Source: Streptomyces acidiscabies (lineage in GTDB: Bacteria > Actinomycetota > Actinomycetes > Streptomycetales > Streptomycetaceae). Taken from it: a stretch of 64,000 bases of DNA. Positions 36,745 to 47,673 of the stretch are shown one piece after another. Position 1 is the stretch's first letter. Every line of letters begins with the position of its first letter. The notes under the pieces were generated by a model. That model worked only from the letters and a program-made list of their open reading frames with translations, had not been told where the DNA came from and did no database searches. The stretch is from NCBI RefSeq assembly GCF_020010905.1, contig NZ_JAGJBY010000001.1:3244001-3308000 (forward strand), given 5' to 3'. The position numbers were made by a program, and so were the translations under genes.

Positions 36745-38199
36745 ATGAACGACGACAACCACTCCGAGCACGGAGCGCTCGGTGACACCGAGTACGCGGA
36801 GTTCATGGAGCTCGCGGCGGAAGAGGGCTTCGACGTCGAGGACGTCGAGGGGGCCATCGACGAGGCGGGGCACGGACCGCTTCCGGTGCTGGCCGTGGTC
36901 GGGCGGCCGAACGTCGGCAAGTCGACGCTCGTCAACCGGATCATCGGACGGCGCGAGGCCGTCGTGGAGGACAAGCCGGGGGTGACCCGGGACCGCGTGA
37001 CGTACGAGGCCGAGTGGGCCGGGCGGCGGTTCAAGGTCGTCGACACCGGCGGCTGGGAGCAGGACGTCCTCGGCATCGACGCGTCCGTGGCCGCGCAGGC
37101 GGAGTACGCGATCGAGGCGGCCGACGCGGTCGTCTTCGTCGTGGACGCCAAGGTCGGCGCGACGGACACCGACGAGGCCGTCGTACGGCTGCTGCGCAAG
37201 GCCGGGAAGCCGGTCGTGCTGTGCGCCAACAAGGTGGACGGGCAGAGCGGCGAGGCGGACGCCTCGTACCTGTGGGCGCTGGGTCTCGGCGAGCCGCACC
37301 CGGTCTCCGCGCTGCACGGCCGGGGCACCGGCGACATGCTGGACTCCGTCCTGGAGGCGCTCCCGGAGGCGCCGGAGCAGTCCTTCGGCACGGCCGTCGG
37401 CGGTCCCCGGCGGATCGCGCTGATCGGCCGCCCGAACGTCGGCAAGTCCTCGCTGCTGAACATGGTGGCCAACGAGGACCGCGTCGTCGTCAACGAGATC
37501 GCGGGCACGACCCGTGACCCGGTCGACGAGCTGATCGAACTCGGCGGCGTGGTCTGGAAGTTCATCGACACCGCCGGTATCCGCAAGCGGGTCCACCTCC
37601 AGCAGGGCGCCGACTACTACGCCTCGCTGCGCACCGCCGCCGCCGTCGAGAAGGCCGAGGTGGCCGTCATCCTGATCGACGCCGCCGACTCCATCTCCGT
37701 GCAGGACCAGCGGATCGTCACGATGGCCGTCGAGGCGGGCCGCGCGATCGTCGTCGCGTACAACAAGTGGGACTCGCTCGACGAGGAGCGCCGCTACTAC
37801 CTGGAGCGGGAGATCGAGACGGAGCTGGGCCAGGTCGCCTGGGCGCCGCGCGTGAACGTCTCGGCGCGCACCGGGCGGCACATGGAGAAGCTCGTCCCGG
37901 CGATCGAGACGGCGCTGGCGGGCTGGGAGACGCGCGTGCCGACCGGCCGGCTGAACGCGTTCCTCGGCGGGCTGGTCTCCGCGCACCCGCACCCGATCCG
38001 CGGCGGGAAGCAGCCCCGCATCCTCTTCGGCACCCAGGCCGGCACCAAGCCGCCGCGCTTCGTGCTCTTCGCCTCCGGCTTCATCGAGGCGGGCTACCGG
38101 CGCTTCATCGAACGCCGTCTGCGCGAGGAGTTCGGCTTCGAGGGCACGCCGATCCATATCTCGGTGCGCGTGCGCGAGAAGCGCGGCAAGAAGAAGTAA
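36745..38199 (+). CDS. der: Ribosome biogenesis GTPase Der (EngA)
   Basis: The 484-residue protein has two tandem GTPase domains and a C-terminal KH-like domain. Each G domain has its own P-loop ([19 protein letters not shown] and [17 protein letters not shown]), DTGGWEQ or DTAGIRK, and NKVD or NKWD. It acts in 50S subunit maturation. The acidic N-terminal extension of about 45 residues is normal for actinobacteria. ATG at 36745 is chosen over 36724 because GGA lies 5 nt upstream and it matches the usual N-terminus. A perfect hairpin terminator follows. Confidence 0.96.
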   Translation: MNDDNHSEHGALGDTEYAEFMELAAEEGFDVEDVEGAIDEAGHGPLPVLAVVGRPNVGKSTLVNRIIGRREAVVEDKPGVTRDRVTYEAEWAGRRFKVVDTGGWEQDVLGIDASVAAQAEYAIEAADAVVFVVDAKVGATDTDEAVVRLLRKAGKPVVLCANKVDGQSGEADASYLWALGLGEPHPVSALHGRGTGDMLDSVLEALPEAPEQSFGTAVGGPRRIALIGRPNVGKSSLLNMVANEDRVVVNEIAGTTRDPVDELIELGGVVWKFIDTAGIRKRVHLQQGADYYASLRTAAAVEKAEVAVILIDAADSISVQDQRIVTMAVEAGRAIVVAYNKWDSLDEERRYYLEREIETELGQVAWAPRVNVSARTGRHMEKLVPAIETALAGWETRVPTGRLNAFLGGLVSAHPHPIRGGKQPRILFGTQAGTKPPRFVLFASGFIEAGYRRFIERRLREEFGFEGTPIHISVRVREKRGKKK

Positions 38200-38210
38200 G
38201 CGGTTACAGA

Positions 38211-38244
38211 AAAAGGGGCGGCTCCGTCGGGAGCCGCCCCTTTT
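38211..38244. terminator. Bidirectional rho-independent terminator
   Basis: AAAAGGGGCGGCTCC (38211-38225), a GTCG loop and GGAGCCGCCCCTTTT (38230-38244) give a perfect 15-bp stem with A and T tracts on both sides. It serves der and the convergent unknown gene, whose stop overlaps its right edge. Confidence 0.95.
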
Positions 38245-38633
38245 CAGTACCCCCGGCGCGGGCCCGGCGGCAGCGCGGGGAGGTTCTGCGTCCCCTGGTA
38301 CTGGTACGGCTGCTGCTGCCCCAGCGTCCCCACCCGCTGCCACTGCCCCTGCTGCCGCGCGCTCTGCGCCCCCGCGCTGTAGGCGCTGTACGTGCCGGTG
38401 TGCGACCCCGCGTACCCCCCGGCGTACCCGACGCTGTGTCCGGGCCCGCCCCCGAACGCCGTGAACCCCAGCTCCTCCTCCCCGCTCCGGTCGCCCGGCA
38501 GCGCCCGGAAGGACTTGACGTACTCGGTGTAGAGCGCGTCGTAGATCGGGGTGGCCGACTGCGGGTCCTGTCCGGGGCGGGCGGGCGGGATCGCGGCGTA
38601 GGACGGCCACCGGGAAGAGTCGTATGTGTGCAC
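38244..38633 (-). CDS. Pro/Gln/Tyr-rich protein of unknown function
   Basis: The 129-residue product has an N-terminal part with PSYAAIPPARPGQDPQSATP followed by IYDALYTEYVKSFRALPGDR, then a Gly/Tyr/Ser and Gln-rich low-complexity half ending PALPPGPRRGY. There is no signal peptide, membrane span or known domain. A similar protein next to der is conserved in Streptomyces as far as I recall. It starts with GTG and has no clear ribosome-binding site, so the start is uncertain. Confidence 0.75.
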   Translation of the reverse strand: MHTYDSSRWPSYAAIPPARPGQDPQSATPIYDALYTEYVKSFRALPGDRSGEEELGFTAFGGGPGHSVGYAGGYAGSHTGTYSAYSAGAQSARQQGQWQRVGTLGQQQPYQYQGTQNLPALPPGPRRGY

Positions 38634-38695
38634 GTCAGTTCAAACGACCCGGGTGGGCAAGGGATGCGGTGCGACTGGTGTGACCGCAGTGAGGG

Positions 38696-39469
38696 TCACG
38701 TGCCCGCGAGGGGCAGGGCCGCGGCCACCAGGCGGCCGTTCGCGGCGGCCTTGTCGAGGGCGTCCCTCAGCAGGTCCTCGCGGGGCTGGCGGCCGATGGA
38801 GCCGACCGGGGCCGCGAACATCAGCACCTGCTGGTGTTTGTTGGCGGCGGCCCGCCAGCCGTCGGTGACCTGGAGCGGCTGGTGCGCCTGCCACCAGGCC
38901 GCCGGCTGGGCGCCGTGCGGGCCGGGCTGGAGGATCGCGTGCAGCTGGCCGACGGCGAGCAGCACCGACCAGCCGTGCCGTACCGGCGGCACCTCGGTGA
39001 TCTGGCCGACCGGCAGGAAGCCCTGCTCGACGAGGAGCGGCAGGAAGTCGTCCCCGGAGCCGGTGGAGCCGGGGCGCGCGATCGGCGCGGTCGGCTCGAC
39101 GACCAGCGCGGGGTGCAACTCCCCGGCGATCAGCAGGAGTCCGCTCGTCACCCCGAGCACCGCCTGCTCCGGTACGGCCTTGGCGGGCTCAGGGGCGCTG
39201 CCGATGGAGCGGACGGCGCCCTGGAGCTGTTCCTCCGTCACCTGGACGACCTGGGAGGGCAGGCAGCCGGCGTGGGCGAAGGCGAGGACGGCGGTCTCGT
39301 CCCCGATGAACAGGACGGTGCTGGTGCGCTCGTGCTCGGAGTCGCCCGGGGTGCGGCAGGACGTGCAGTCGTAACTGCCCGGGGCGTTGTCTCCGGTGAG
39401 CAGCCGGTCGGCTTCTTCGTCGCCGATCTCGGTGCGTACCTCGTCGCTGACGTCGAGCATGCGCGGCAC
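38696..39469 (-). CDS. Conserved-type protein of unknown function with a CxxC motif
   Basis: This encodes 257 residues. Near the N-terminus, MLDVSDEVRTEIGDEEADRL precedes a CTSCRTPGD knuckle (YDCTSCRTPGDSE) that could bind metal or be redox-active. VLFIGDETAVLAFAHAGCLP follows, and the second half has alternating strands and HGWSVLLAVGQLHAILQPGP. I do not recognise a named family. GTG at 39469 is preferred because GAGGGAG lies 5 nt upstream. It is the minus-strand neighbour of the Pro/Gln-rich protein, 62 bp away, so they may form an operon. Confidence 0.75.
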   Translation of the reverse strand: MPRMLDVSDEVRTEIGDEEADRLLTGDNAPGSYDCTSCRTPGDSEHERTSTVLFIGDETAVLAFAHAGCLPSQVVQVTEEQLQGAVRSIGSAPEPAKAVPEQAVLGVTSGLLLIAGELHPALVVEPTAPIARPGSTGSGDDFLPLLVEQGFLPVGQITEVPPVRHGWSVLLAVGQLHAILQPGPHGAQPAAWWQAHQPLQVTDGWRAAANKHQQVLMFAAPVGSIGRQPREDLLRDALDKAAANGRLVAAALPLAGT

Positions 39470-41370
<1,901 letters not shown>

Positions 41371-41462
41371 TCTCGCTGTGGTTCAAGTGGCTGTCGTACA
41401 ACGGCAATTGACTGCAAGATGCCTTCTGGCAGGCCGACGTCGACACATGGTGGTGCAATCAG

Positions 41463-41948
41463 ATGGCTCTCCGGAACGGCACGCTGCGGGTGGCAGGGGT
41501 GGCCGCGCTTCTCCTCACACTCGCCGCGTGCAGCCACGACCCCGACGACAAGCTGCCCCGCTTCACCCCGTCGCCGTCCCCCTCCTCGTCCCGGCCCACG
41601 GCTCCCGCCGACACGGCCGCCGCGGAACAGTCCATCCGCGCCGCCTGGACGAAGTTCTTCGCCCCCAAGACGTCCCTCAAGGAGAGACAGTCCTTGCTGG
41701 AGAACGGCAAGCTCCTCGCGGGGGTCCTCCGGACGTACGACGCGTCCGCGGGCGGCGCCGACGTCAAGGAGATCCGGTTCGCTTCGGACAAGCGGGCGTT
41801 GGTGACGTACACGCTGCCGGGCACGGCCTCGGACGCGACGGGCACGGCTGTTGAGCAGGCGGGGGCGTGGAAGATCTCGGCGAACACGTTGTGCGCGCTG
41901 CCGAAGTCGACGCCGACGGGGACTCCGTCGGGGGCGCCGGTGTGCTGA
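41463..41948 (+). CDS. Lipoprotein of unknown function
   Basis: The 161-residue product has a lipoprotein signal with the lipobox LAAC (VAALLLTLAAC), then a Pro/Ser/Thr linker. A small domain follows with AAEQSIRAAWTKFFAPKTSL and ALVTYTLPGTASDATGTAVE. The domain resembles the 'low-molecular-weight antigen MTB12-like' family of mycobacteria and Streptomyces (secreted, about 100 residues, NTF2-like). It ends with a Thr/Pro-rich tail and a final Cys. ATG at 41463 has no strong ribosome-binding site. Function is unknown. Confidence 0.8.
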   Translation: MALRNGTLRVAGVAALLLTLAACSHDPDDKLPRFTPSPSPSSSRPTAPADTAAAEQSIRAAWTKFFAPKTSLKERQSLLENGKLLAGVLRTYDASAGGADVKEIRFASDKRALVTYTLPGTASDATGTAVEQAGAWKISANTLCALPKSTPTGTPSGAPVC

Positions 41949-42684
41949 GCGGATGTTTCCGGGCGGGGGCGCCCGGGGCGCGTCGGGTTCGGGTGTGTTG
42001 CTGCTGAAGGCATGTCCTCCGGCGTGGTGTCGCCGCGCCTCGGCCGTGCCGGTAGACCCGGCCGGCCCGGCGCCGGTGCGGTCGCGGTCCGGGCGAGGGG
42101 CGGGGGCGAGGGGTGGGGGCGCCCGTCGTCAGCCTGCGCGTGTCGGGGGCGCGGGCCCGTGATCCACAGGTCGAGCCCGACGCCGGGTGAGTGGGCGGAG
42201 CTGTTGAGGGGCGCGTAGGCGGACCGCCCGAACGTGGCAGGCCTGTCGGTGTCGACGATCTGGAGCCCGCGCCGGGCGAGTTCGGCCCGCATCGGCAGGG
42301 CCGTCACCCCGCCCGCCCGCCCCGGCCGTACGGCCGCCGCCACGGTCCGCCTCCTCACCGCCCGCTCCCCGGAACCCGGCATGATGCCCGCTCCGACCGG
42401 GGGCGTGTGCGGGAGTTGTGTATTTCCCATGGCTCGTCAGATCACCGCACCGGCGCCGGAAGGAGAATGCGCCAGACGGCCGGAAACTAATTGAGGAGCG
42501 GATTTTCAGGGGCGCGTCCGAGCCTGCGGCAATTGCGTTCGAATACGTGTGTAACTCGGCCGGAACCGCTCGTACGTGTGACGGACCGGGACCGAAACAC
42601 GCCCCGTGATCCTGTGACTGAAGTGTGACCAGAAGCGGGAACCCGGGCTTCACGCGGCGCGATCGGTGGGCCTAGCGTGGCGCC
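41949..42684. other. 736-bp region without a confident gene
   Basis: On the minus strand, bases of about 42382 down to 42080 read as coding-like sequence with strong third-base GC. It gives MPGSGERAVRRRTVAAAV, then ELARRGLQIVDTDRPATFGR and SPGVGLDLWITGPRPRHAQA, but then fades into Pro/Arg-rich sequence overlapping the lipoprotein gene. It may be a relic or an unrecognised short gene. Bases 42430-42640 are less GC-rich and hold the promoter of the I78-type gene. Confidence 0.4.
42649..42678 (+). promoter_or_regulatory. Leaderless promoter of the I78-type inhibitor gene
   Basis: TTCACG (42649-42654), an 18-bp spacer and TAGCGT (42673-42678) sit 6 nt before the ATG at 42685, with no Shine-Dalgarno. 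This is the layout expected of leaderless actinobacterial mRNAs. Confidence 0.55.
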
Positions 42685-42900
42685 ATGGCATCGATTCCCC
42701 CTCCCGCCGAGGAGCCCCAGGACAACCCCGAGGACTACGTCGGCCTCACGGCCGAGGACGCCGAACAGCGCGCCCGGCAACGGGGCTGGCCGACCGTCAG
42801 GTCCCTGCCGCCCGGCGCGATCATCACCATGGAGTACCGGGTGGGCCGCCTCAACTTCGAGGTCCGCGACAACCATGTGACCCGCGCCTGGAAGGGCTGA
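42685..42900 (+). CDS. Small protein of the I78/potato-inhibitor-I-like peptidase inhibitor family
   Basis: The 71-residue product ends with TVRSLPPGAIITMEYRVGRL followed by NFEVRDNHVTRAWKG, the conserved C-terminal pattern of I78 peptidase inhibitors (xLRPGxxxTMDYRxxRLNVxVD). The N-terminus has EDYVGLTAEDAEQRARQRGW. There is no signal peptide, so it would act inside the cell unless exported otherwise. A long hairpin terminator follows 7 bp after the stop. A secreted serine protease gene lies 10 kb away, but no link is shown. Confidence 0.8.
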   Translation: MASIPPPAEEPQDNPEDYVGLTAEDAEQRARQRGWPTVRSLPPGAIITMEYRVGRLNFEVRDNHVTRAWKG

Positions 42901-42907
42901 GACGCCG

Positions 42908-42959
42908 TACGACGACGGCGCCGGCCCAGTTTCCGAACTGGGCCGGCGCCGTCGTCGTA
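42908..42959. terminator. Long perfect hairpin terminator
   Basis: A 24-bp perfect stem, TACGACGACGGCGCC then GGCCCAGTT (42908-42931), a TCCG loop and its exact complement (42936-42959). It is exceptionally long and symmetric, and serves the convergent I78-type and PAP2 genes. Confidence 0.92.
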
Positions 42960-42988
42960 GGGCTCCGGGGTGTGCGTACCGGTGTCTC

Positions 42989-44005
42989 TCAGGTGCCGGG
43001 GCGGGCGGCCGAGGCCGTCGTGCCGCGGGGCAGCCGGTCGGCGTGCGGGGGGCGGCGGCTGCCGATCGGGGTGACCGGGGTGCGCTCGGCGCGTGTGGTG
43101 TGCGGGCCGGGTGCGAGGTAGGCCGGGGCTCTCGGCGGGCGCGGGATCGGGGCCTTCTCCAGGTCGACGACCTTGCGGGGGGCCGCCAGCGAGACGGGCA
43201 CGGTGACCGGCGCGGCGGGTAGGGGTACGGGCACGGGCGCGGCGCTGCGGCGGTCGCGCAGGCGGTCGCGCAGGTCCAGGATTCCGGCCTCGGCGCGGGC
43301 GATCAGGGGCTCGCACCAGGGGAGCGCGAGCAAGATCAGCAGTCCGGCGGCCCAGCCGAGCACGACGTCGCTCAGCCAGTGCGTACCGAGGTAGACGGTG
43401 GTCAGGCCGACCCCCAGCGACACCAGCGCGGAGCCGGCGGACAGCCAGCGGCGGGCTCTCGGCGTGGACGCCAGATACGCCAGGATCCCCCAGGTCACGA
43501 CCGCGTTGGCGGTGTGGCCGCTGGGGAATATATCGCCGCCCAGGCCCATCTCGTTCGAGCCGACGGTCGTCGCGTAGTGGGGTCCGAGGCGGCCCATGCC
43601 GATCTTCGCGGCGCCGACCGTGATGTTCAGCAGCAGCAGCGAGGCGCCGAGCGTGAGCAGCGGGCGCAGGGTGTGCTGGCGCCACGAACGCCAGCCGAGC
43701 CAGGCCGCGACCATCACCGCCGTCGGGCCGCGCTGGCCGAGGACGACGTAGTAGTCGAGGAACGCGTGGATGGACGGCCACTGCTGGTACGGCCGGAAGA
43801 ACATGACCTGCCAGTCGAACCGGACCAGCCACGAGGTCGTCACCACGAGCCAGACGATCGCGAGGTAGAAGGCCAGGGTCGCGGACAGCAGTGCGACCCG
43901 GTGCCGGCTCATCCGCGGGAAAACGATGTGGGCCGGGCGTTCGGGCTCCCGGTCCAGTCTCGCGAACACCCGGTCCAGACGGGTGAGGTTTCGTTCGGTA
44001 CGCAC
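42989..44005 (-). CDS. PAP2 superfamily membrane phosphatase
   Basis: The 338-residue protein has about five or six membrane spans and the three acid-phosphatase motifs. KIGMGRLGP matches KxxxxxxRP loosely, FPSGHTANAVV has the PSGH core, and VYLGTHWLSDVVLGW supplies the third motif histidine and aspartate. Such enzymes dephosphorylate lipid or isoprenoid phosphates at the membrane. A Pro-rich cytoplasmic tail follows the last span. It starts with GTG; TAACGT lies 7 nt upstream on its strand, and there is no Shine-Dalgarno, so it looks leaderless. Confidence 0.88.
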   Translation of the reverse strand: MRTERNLTRLDRVFARLDREPERPAHIVFPRMSRHRVALLSATLAFYLAIVWLVVTTSWLVRFDWQVMFFRPYQQWPSIHAFLDYYVVLGQRGPTAVMVAAWLGWRSWRQHTLRPLLTLGASLLLLNITVGAAKIGMGRLGPHYATTVGSNEMGLGGDIFPSGHTANAVVTWGILAYLASTPRARRWLSAGSALVSLGVGLTTVYLGTHWLSDVVLGWAAGLLILLALPWCEPLIARAEAGILDLRDRLRDRRSAAPVPVPLPAAPVTVPVSLAAPRKVVDLEKAPIPRPPRAPAYLAPGPHTTRAERTPVTPIGSRRPPHADRLPRGTTASAARPGT

Positions 44006-44244
44006 CCAATCGACGTTACAGCGAGTGAGGTCTCTTCCCCCGCGAATCCACGGCTTTGTGATGACGATGTGATGTGGGATTGCTCTCAGGATGCCGTTTA
44101 TTCCCCCTCAATCCGAAATCGGCGGCCGTTCGTACCTTCATTTCCTTTGATCAATCGAGGTGCGAGTTTCGGCGGAGTTATGAATGAGTTCGACCGGCGG
44201 TAGTCGGGAATTAACGGTGTCCGCGAAAAGCGATCATGGCGGGG

Positions 44245-45528
44245 TCAGGGCGGCCCCGAGCCGTTCAGCCACCAGGCCCCGTACACCGCCGACGCCACCG
44301 CCGCGCCGCCCACCACCAGCGCCGACCGCGCCGTACGCGACCTGGCCAGCGCCAGCGCGAACGGCAGCAGGACCGGGAACGCGGGCATCAGCAGACGCGG
44401 CTTCGAGCCGAAGTAGCTCGACGCGCACAGCGCGAGGGCGAGGACGGCACCGGCGTACACGAGCACGGGCAGCGGCTGGCGCTGCCGTACGCAGACGGCG
44501 TACAGGCGCAGCAGCAGGGTCACCCCCGCGATCAGTGCCAGGCCCGCGAGGGCGCCGGGCGGGGAGGTGAACTTCTCGGCGACGAAGCGGGCGAAGGCGT
44601 AGCCGCCGTCGAAGCCGTTGCGCCAGCCCGCCTGGACGTCGAGATAGCCGAGCGGGCCGTCGCCGGTGCGGTGCCCGACCCACAGGACGTAGCCGAGCGA
44701 GCCGAGCGGCGCGAGCAGGAGCCCCAGGGCGCGTGCCGGGTTCCACGCGCCGGTGGGTGTCCCCGCGCGCGGGGGCGGGGCGGGTACGGAGGTGTCGGGG
44801 GCGCGCGCCGCCTCCTGCGCGCCGGTTGCGGGCGCCGTGCCGCCGGGTGACACGGACGAGTGAACGGGCTCGCCGGAGGAACCCGGGCCGGGCGCGGTCC
44901 GTTCTCGGAGCAGGGAGGCCAGCCCGGCCGCCCACACCGCCGCCACCACCGCGAGACCCACCGGGCGGGTCAGACCGGCCAGCGACGCGAGCACGCCCGC
45001 CGTGACCCACCGGCCGGTCAGGACGGCGTACAGCGCCCAGGCGGCGAGCGCGGTGAACAACGACTCGCTGTACGCCATCGACTGCACGATTCCGACCGGG
45101 AGCACCGCCCACACCAGCACCGCGTACACCGCCGCGCGGGCGCCGTACACATGGTCCGCGACCGCGAAGACGCCCCAGGCCGCGGCGAGGGAGGAGAGGA
45201 GGGAGACGGTGAAACCCGCGTCGGCGTACGACAGCGGGGTCAGTGAGTGGAGGAGGCGCTCCAGCCAGGGGAGGAGGGGGAAGAACGCCAGGTTGGAGTG
45301 GACGTCGCCGTTCGGGAGGCGGACCTCGTAGCCGTACCCCTGCTCGGCCACGCGGACGTACCACAACGAATCCCAGCGTGCCGTCAACAACGTGTACGCG
45401 CTCTTGTCCCTCGCGGCGCTCCAGATCGCCAGCACCACCAGGCCCAGGGCACGGACCGCCGCGTATCCCAGCAGGGCCGGGGCCGCCCGGCGCAGGGTCG
45501 GGGGGACGCGTGCCGCTGTCTCGATCAT
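44245..45528 (-). CDS. Multi-span glycosyltransferase of the mannosyltransferase/PIG-V-like type
   Basis: This encodes 427 residues with roughly nine hydrophobic spans. The periplasmic loop after the first span reads WDSLWYVRVAEQGYG, matching the WDxxWYxxIA motif of polyprenol-dependent mannosyltransferases of the GT-C fold. PNGDVHSNLAFFPLLPWLER and MAYSESLFTALAAWALYAVL follow, also typical. It probably adds a sugar from a polyprenyl-phosphate donor to a lipid or protein outside the membrane. The start at 45528 is uncertain because no ribosome-binding site is seen. An Ala/Pro-rich insertion of about 50 residues interrupts the middle. Confidence 0.85.
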   Translation of the reverse strand: MIETAARVPPTLRRAAPALLGYAAVRALGLVVLAIWSAARDKSAYTLLTARWDSLWYVRVAEQGYGYEVRLPNGDVHSNLAFFPLLPWLERLLHSLTPLSYADAGFTVSLLSSLAAAWGVFAVADHVYGARAAVYAVLVWAVLPVGIVQSMAYSESLFTALAAWALYAVLTGRWVTAGVLASLAGLTRPVGLAVVAAVWAAGLASLLRERTAPGPGSSGEPVHSSVSPGGTAPATGAQEAARAPDTSVPAPPPRAGTPTGAWNPARALGLLLAPLGSLGYVLWVGHRTGDGPLGYLDVQAGWRNGFDGGYAFARFVAEKFTSPPGALAGLALIAGVTLLLRLYAVCVRQRQPLPVLVYAGAVLALALCASSYFGSKPRLLMPAFPVLLPFALALARSRTARSALVVGGAAVASAVYGAWWLNGSGPP

Positions 45529-45748
45529 GGGCTCGATTATCAGGGGGGTGTGGACGAGTGGTGTACGCCACATGGGTTGCAGGTGGCGTCTGAGAGGTCC
45601 GCCACGTGCTCGGTGGGCGAACTCGCGTACGCTGCGATGCACTCGCCGTTCGTCTGCGTGGGCCGGGGACACCGCTCCTCTCCGGCCGAGTCCTGGGAGT
45701 CCCCGCCCAGTGAATCCGCCGGACGTGCGAATCAGCTGGGAGGTACGC

Positions 45749-47329
45749 ATGTCCGGGACCGTGACGGCTACAGCCATGCGTGGACGCTCCGCCGAGCGGG
45801 CCGGGGGGCAGCGGTGGGTCGTGCTCGTCGTGTTGTGCGTGAGTCTGTTGCTGGTCGCCGTCGACGCGACCGTTCTGCATGTGGCTGTGCCTGCCGTCAC
45901 CGAGGATCTCAAGCCCGGGGCCATCGAGCTGCTGTGGATCGTCGATACGTATCCGCTGGTCTGTGCTTCTCTGCTCATTCTTTTCGGGACCCTGGGGGAC
46001 AAGGTCGGGCGGCGGCGGGTGCTGTTGCTCGGGTACGCGTTGTTCGGGGTGGCCTCCGGGCTTGCCGCCTTCGCCGGGAGTGCGCAGGTGTTGATCCTTG
46101 CGCGGGCTCTGCTTGGTGTTGGTGGGGCGATGATCATGCCGGCGACGTTGTCGATTCTTCGGCAGGTGTTTCCCGATCGGCGGGAGCGGGCGCTGGCCAT
46201 AGGGATCTGGAGTGCGGTTGCCGCCGTCGGGGCTGCGGCGGGGCCCCTGCTCGGGGGGTTCCTGCTCGAACACTTCTGGTGGGGGTCCGTTTTTCTCGTC
46301 AACATTCCGTTGATGCTGGTCAGTCTGCCCGTCGGGCGGTGGTTGCTGCCCGAGTCCAAGGGGGAGAGTCGTGGGCCCTGGGATGTCGTCGGGGCGCTCA
46401 TGGCTGCCGCCGGGTTGTTCTGTGCTGTTCTTGGGGTCAAGCAGCTCGGTGGTGGGGAGTTCGGGGGGCTGACCTTTGTGCCGCTCGTTCTTGGGGGTGG
46501 GTTGCTCGTTCTCTTTGTGCGGCGGCAGCGGCGGCGGGAGTGTCCGCTTGTCGATCTGCGGATGTTTGCTCGGCCCGCGTTCGGGACCGCTGTGTTGTGC
46601 ATCGTGCTGGCCATGCTGGCGCTGGTGGGGCTGGAGTTGATCGCCGCGCAGTATTTGCAGCTGGTGCTCGGGCTTTCGCCGCTTCAGACCGGGTTGCGGT
46701 TGTTGCCTCTGACCATCGCGGCGATGGCTGCGGGGCTTGCTGGGGCTCGGTTGTTGCGGCGGGTTGGGCCTCGGCGGATGGTGTGCGGGGGGTTCGTGTT
46801 GACCGCCGTCGCTGTTCTGACGCTTACCGGGATGGGGGGATCTGACAACGTCGGGTTGTTGCTCGGGGGGTTCGTGTTGCTGGGGTTCGGGTTGGAGACG
46901 ACCCTGTTCGCCGCGTATGAGTCGATGTTGAGTGAGGCTCCTGCTGAGCAGGCGGGTGGGGCTGCGGCTGTGGGGGAGACGTCGTATCAGCTGGGGGCGG
47001 GGATCGGGATCGCGTTGCTCGGGAGCGTGATGAATGCCGCCTACAAGCCGGGGGTTGTGGGGGTGGTGGGGGTGCCTGCGGAGGCTTCTGTTGCTGCTGG
47101 GCATTCGTTGGGGGAGGCGTATGACGTTGCTGGGGAGATCGGGGGGCCTGCGGGAGGGGTGTTGCGGCGGGTGGCTCGGGAGTCGTTCGTGCATGGGTTG
47201 CATGTGACGTTGTTGGTCAGTGCGGGGTTGTTGTTGCTGGGGGCGGTTATGGCGTTGCGGTTGCCGCGGGTTATGCAGGTTGAGGTGCCTGGGCCTCGGG
47301 GGGCTTGCCCACCCGCGCGCCGCCCGTGA
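45749..47329 (+). CDS. MFS drug exporter, DHA2 (14-span) family
   Basis: The 526-residue transporter has motif A LFGTLGDKVGRRRVLLLGYA, motif C-like GPLLGGFLLEHFWWGSVFLV, and motif D1 VDATVLHVAVPAVTEDL, as in QacA and antibiotic exporters. It probably extrudes drugs or antibiotics with protons. ATG at 45749 follows GGGAGG. Codons in its second half shift to G- and T-ending ones such as GGG, GTT and CGG, unlike most neighbours, and the run continues into the spacer. A divergent regulator is not adjacent. Confidence 0.92.
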   Translation: MSGTVTATAMRGRSAERAGGQRWVVLVVLCVSLLLVAVDATVLHVAVPAVTEDLKPGAIELLWIVDTYPLVCASLLILFGTLGDKVGRRRVLLLGYALFGVASGLAAFAGSAQVLILARALLGVGGAMIMPATLSILRQVFPDRRERALAIGIWSAVAAVGAAAGPLLGGFLLEHFWWGSVFLVNIPLMLVSLPVGRWLLPESKGESRGPWDVVGALMAAAGLFCAVLGVKQLGGGEFGGLTFVPLVLGGGLLVLFVRRQRRRECPLVDLRMFARPAFGTAVLCIVLAMLALVGLELIAAQYLQLVLGLSPLQTGLRLLPLTIAAMAAGLAGARLLRRVGPRRMVCGGFVLTAVAVLTLTGMGGSDNVGLLLGGFVLLGFGLETTLFAAYESMLSEAPAEQAGGAAAVGETSYQLGAGIGIALLGSVMNAAYKPGVVGVVGVPAEASVAAGHSLGEAYDVAGEIGGPAGGVLRRVARESFVHGLHVTLLVSAGLLLLGAVMALRLPRVMQVEVPGPRGACPPARRP

Positions 47330-47440
47330 CTGTTTGTTGAGGGGTGGGCGTTTCCTGTGGGGGTGGGGCGCCGTTGGCGGCTGGGGGGTGTGTGGGTGGT
47401 TCGGGGGGTGTGGGGGTGGGTTGCTGGTTGGTGCCGGGTG

Positions 47441-47490
47441 CGGGTTGTTTGTGGCTGGGCGCGCAGTTCCCCGCGCCCCTGGGGTGGGGG
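47441..47490. repeat. Dispersed intergenic element, copy 2
   Basis: CGGGTTGTTTGTGGCTGGGC, then GCGCAGTTCCCCGCGCCCCT, share the same ends as copy 1 at 12141-12200. This one is the shorter common form, in which the middle hairpin of copy 1 is replaced by AGTTC. It lies between two genes on the same strand. Confidence 0.65.
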
Positions 47491-47645
47491 CAGGCGCCTG
47501 CGTTGATAGGTCCCGTTCGTTTTCTCCCCTGGGCTCCCCTCGGCTCCTCGGCTCCCTCAGCTCCTCAACTTTCCCGTCGTCGTGGGTTCCCTCCCGAGGG
47601 GTTGTTGGGGTGGGACTGTGGGGCGTAGGTTCCGGGGTGGTGTGT

Positions 47646-47662
47646 AACTAGCGGTGCTAGTT
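47646..47662. promoter_or_regulatory. Palindromic operator upstream of the acyl-CoA dehydrogenase gene
   Basis: AACTAGC-GGT-GCTAGTT is a perfect 7-3-7 inverted repeat ending 11 bp before the GTG. It overlaps the region where the promoter and ribosome-binding site (GGAGGA) lie, so a repressor, probably of the TetR or MarR kind, is likely. The regulator gene is not adjacent. Confidence 0.6.
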
Positions 47663-47673
47663 TTGGAGGAGAT

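Larger units (their letters stand above)
47330..47673. other. 344-bp spacer before the acyl-CoA dehydrogenase gene
   Basis: No gene is seen. The spacer is very G/T-rich on the plus strand, holds the dispersed element at 47441-47490, then a C/T-rich run, and ends with the palindrome at 47646-47662. Confidence 0.75.

Noticed and set aside
42429..42494. 21-residue frame starting at ATG 42429
   Set aside because: It has no ribosome-binding site, weak codon bias and no conservation that I can judge; it lies in a promoter-like region.
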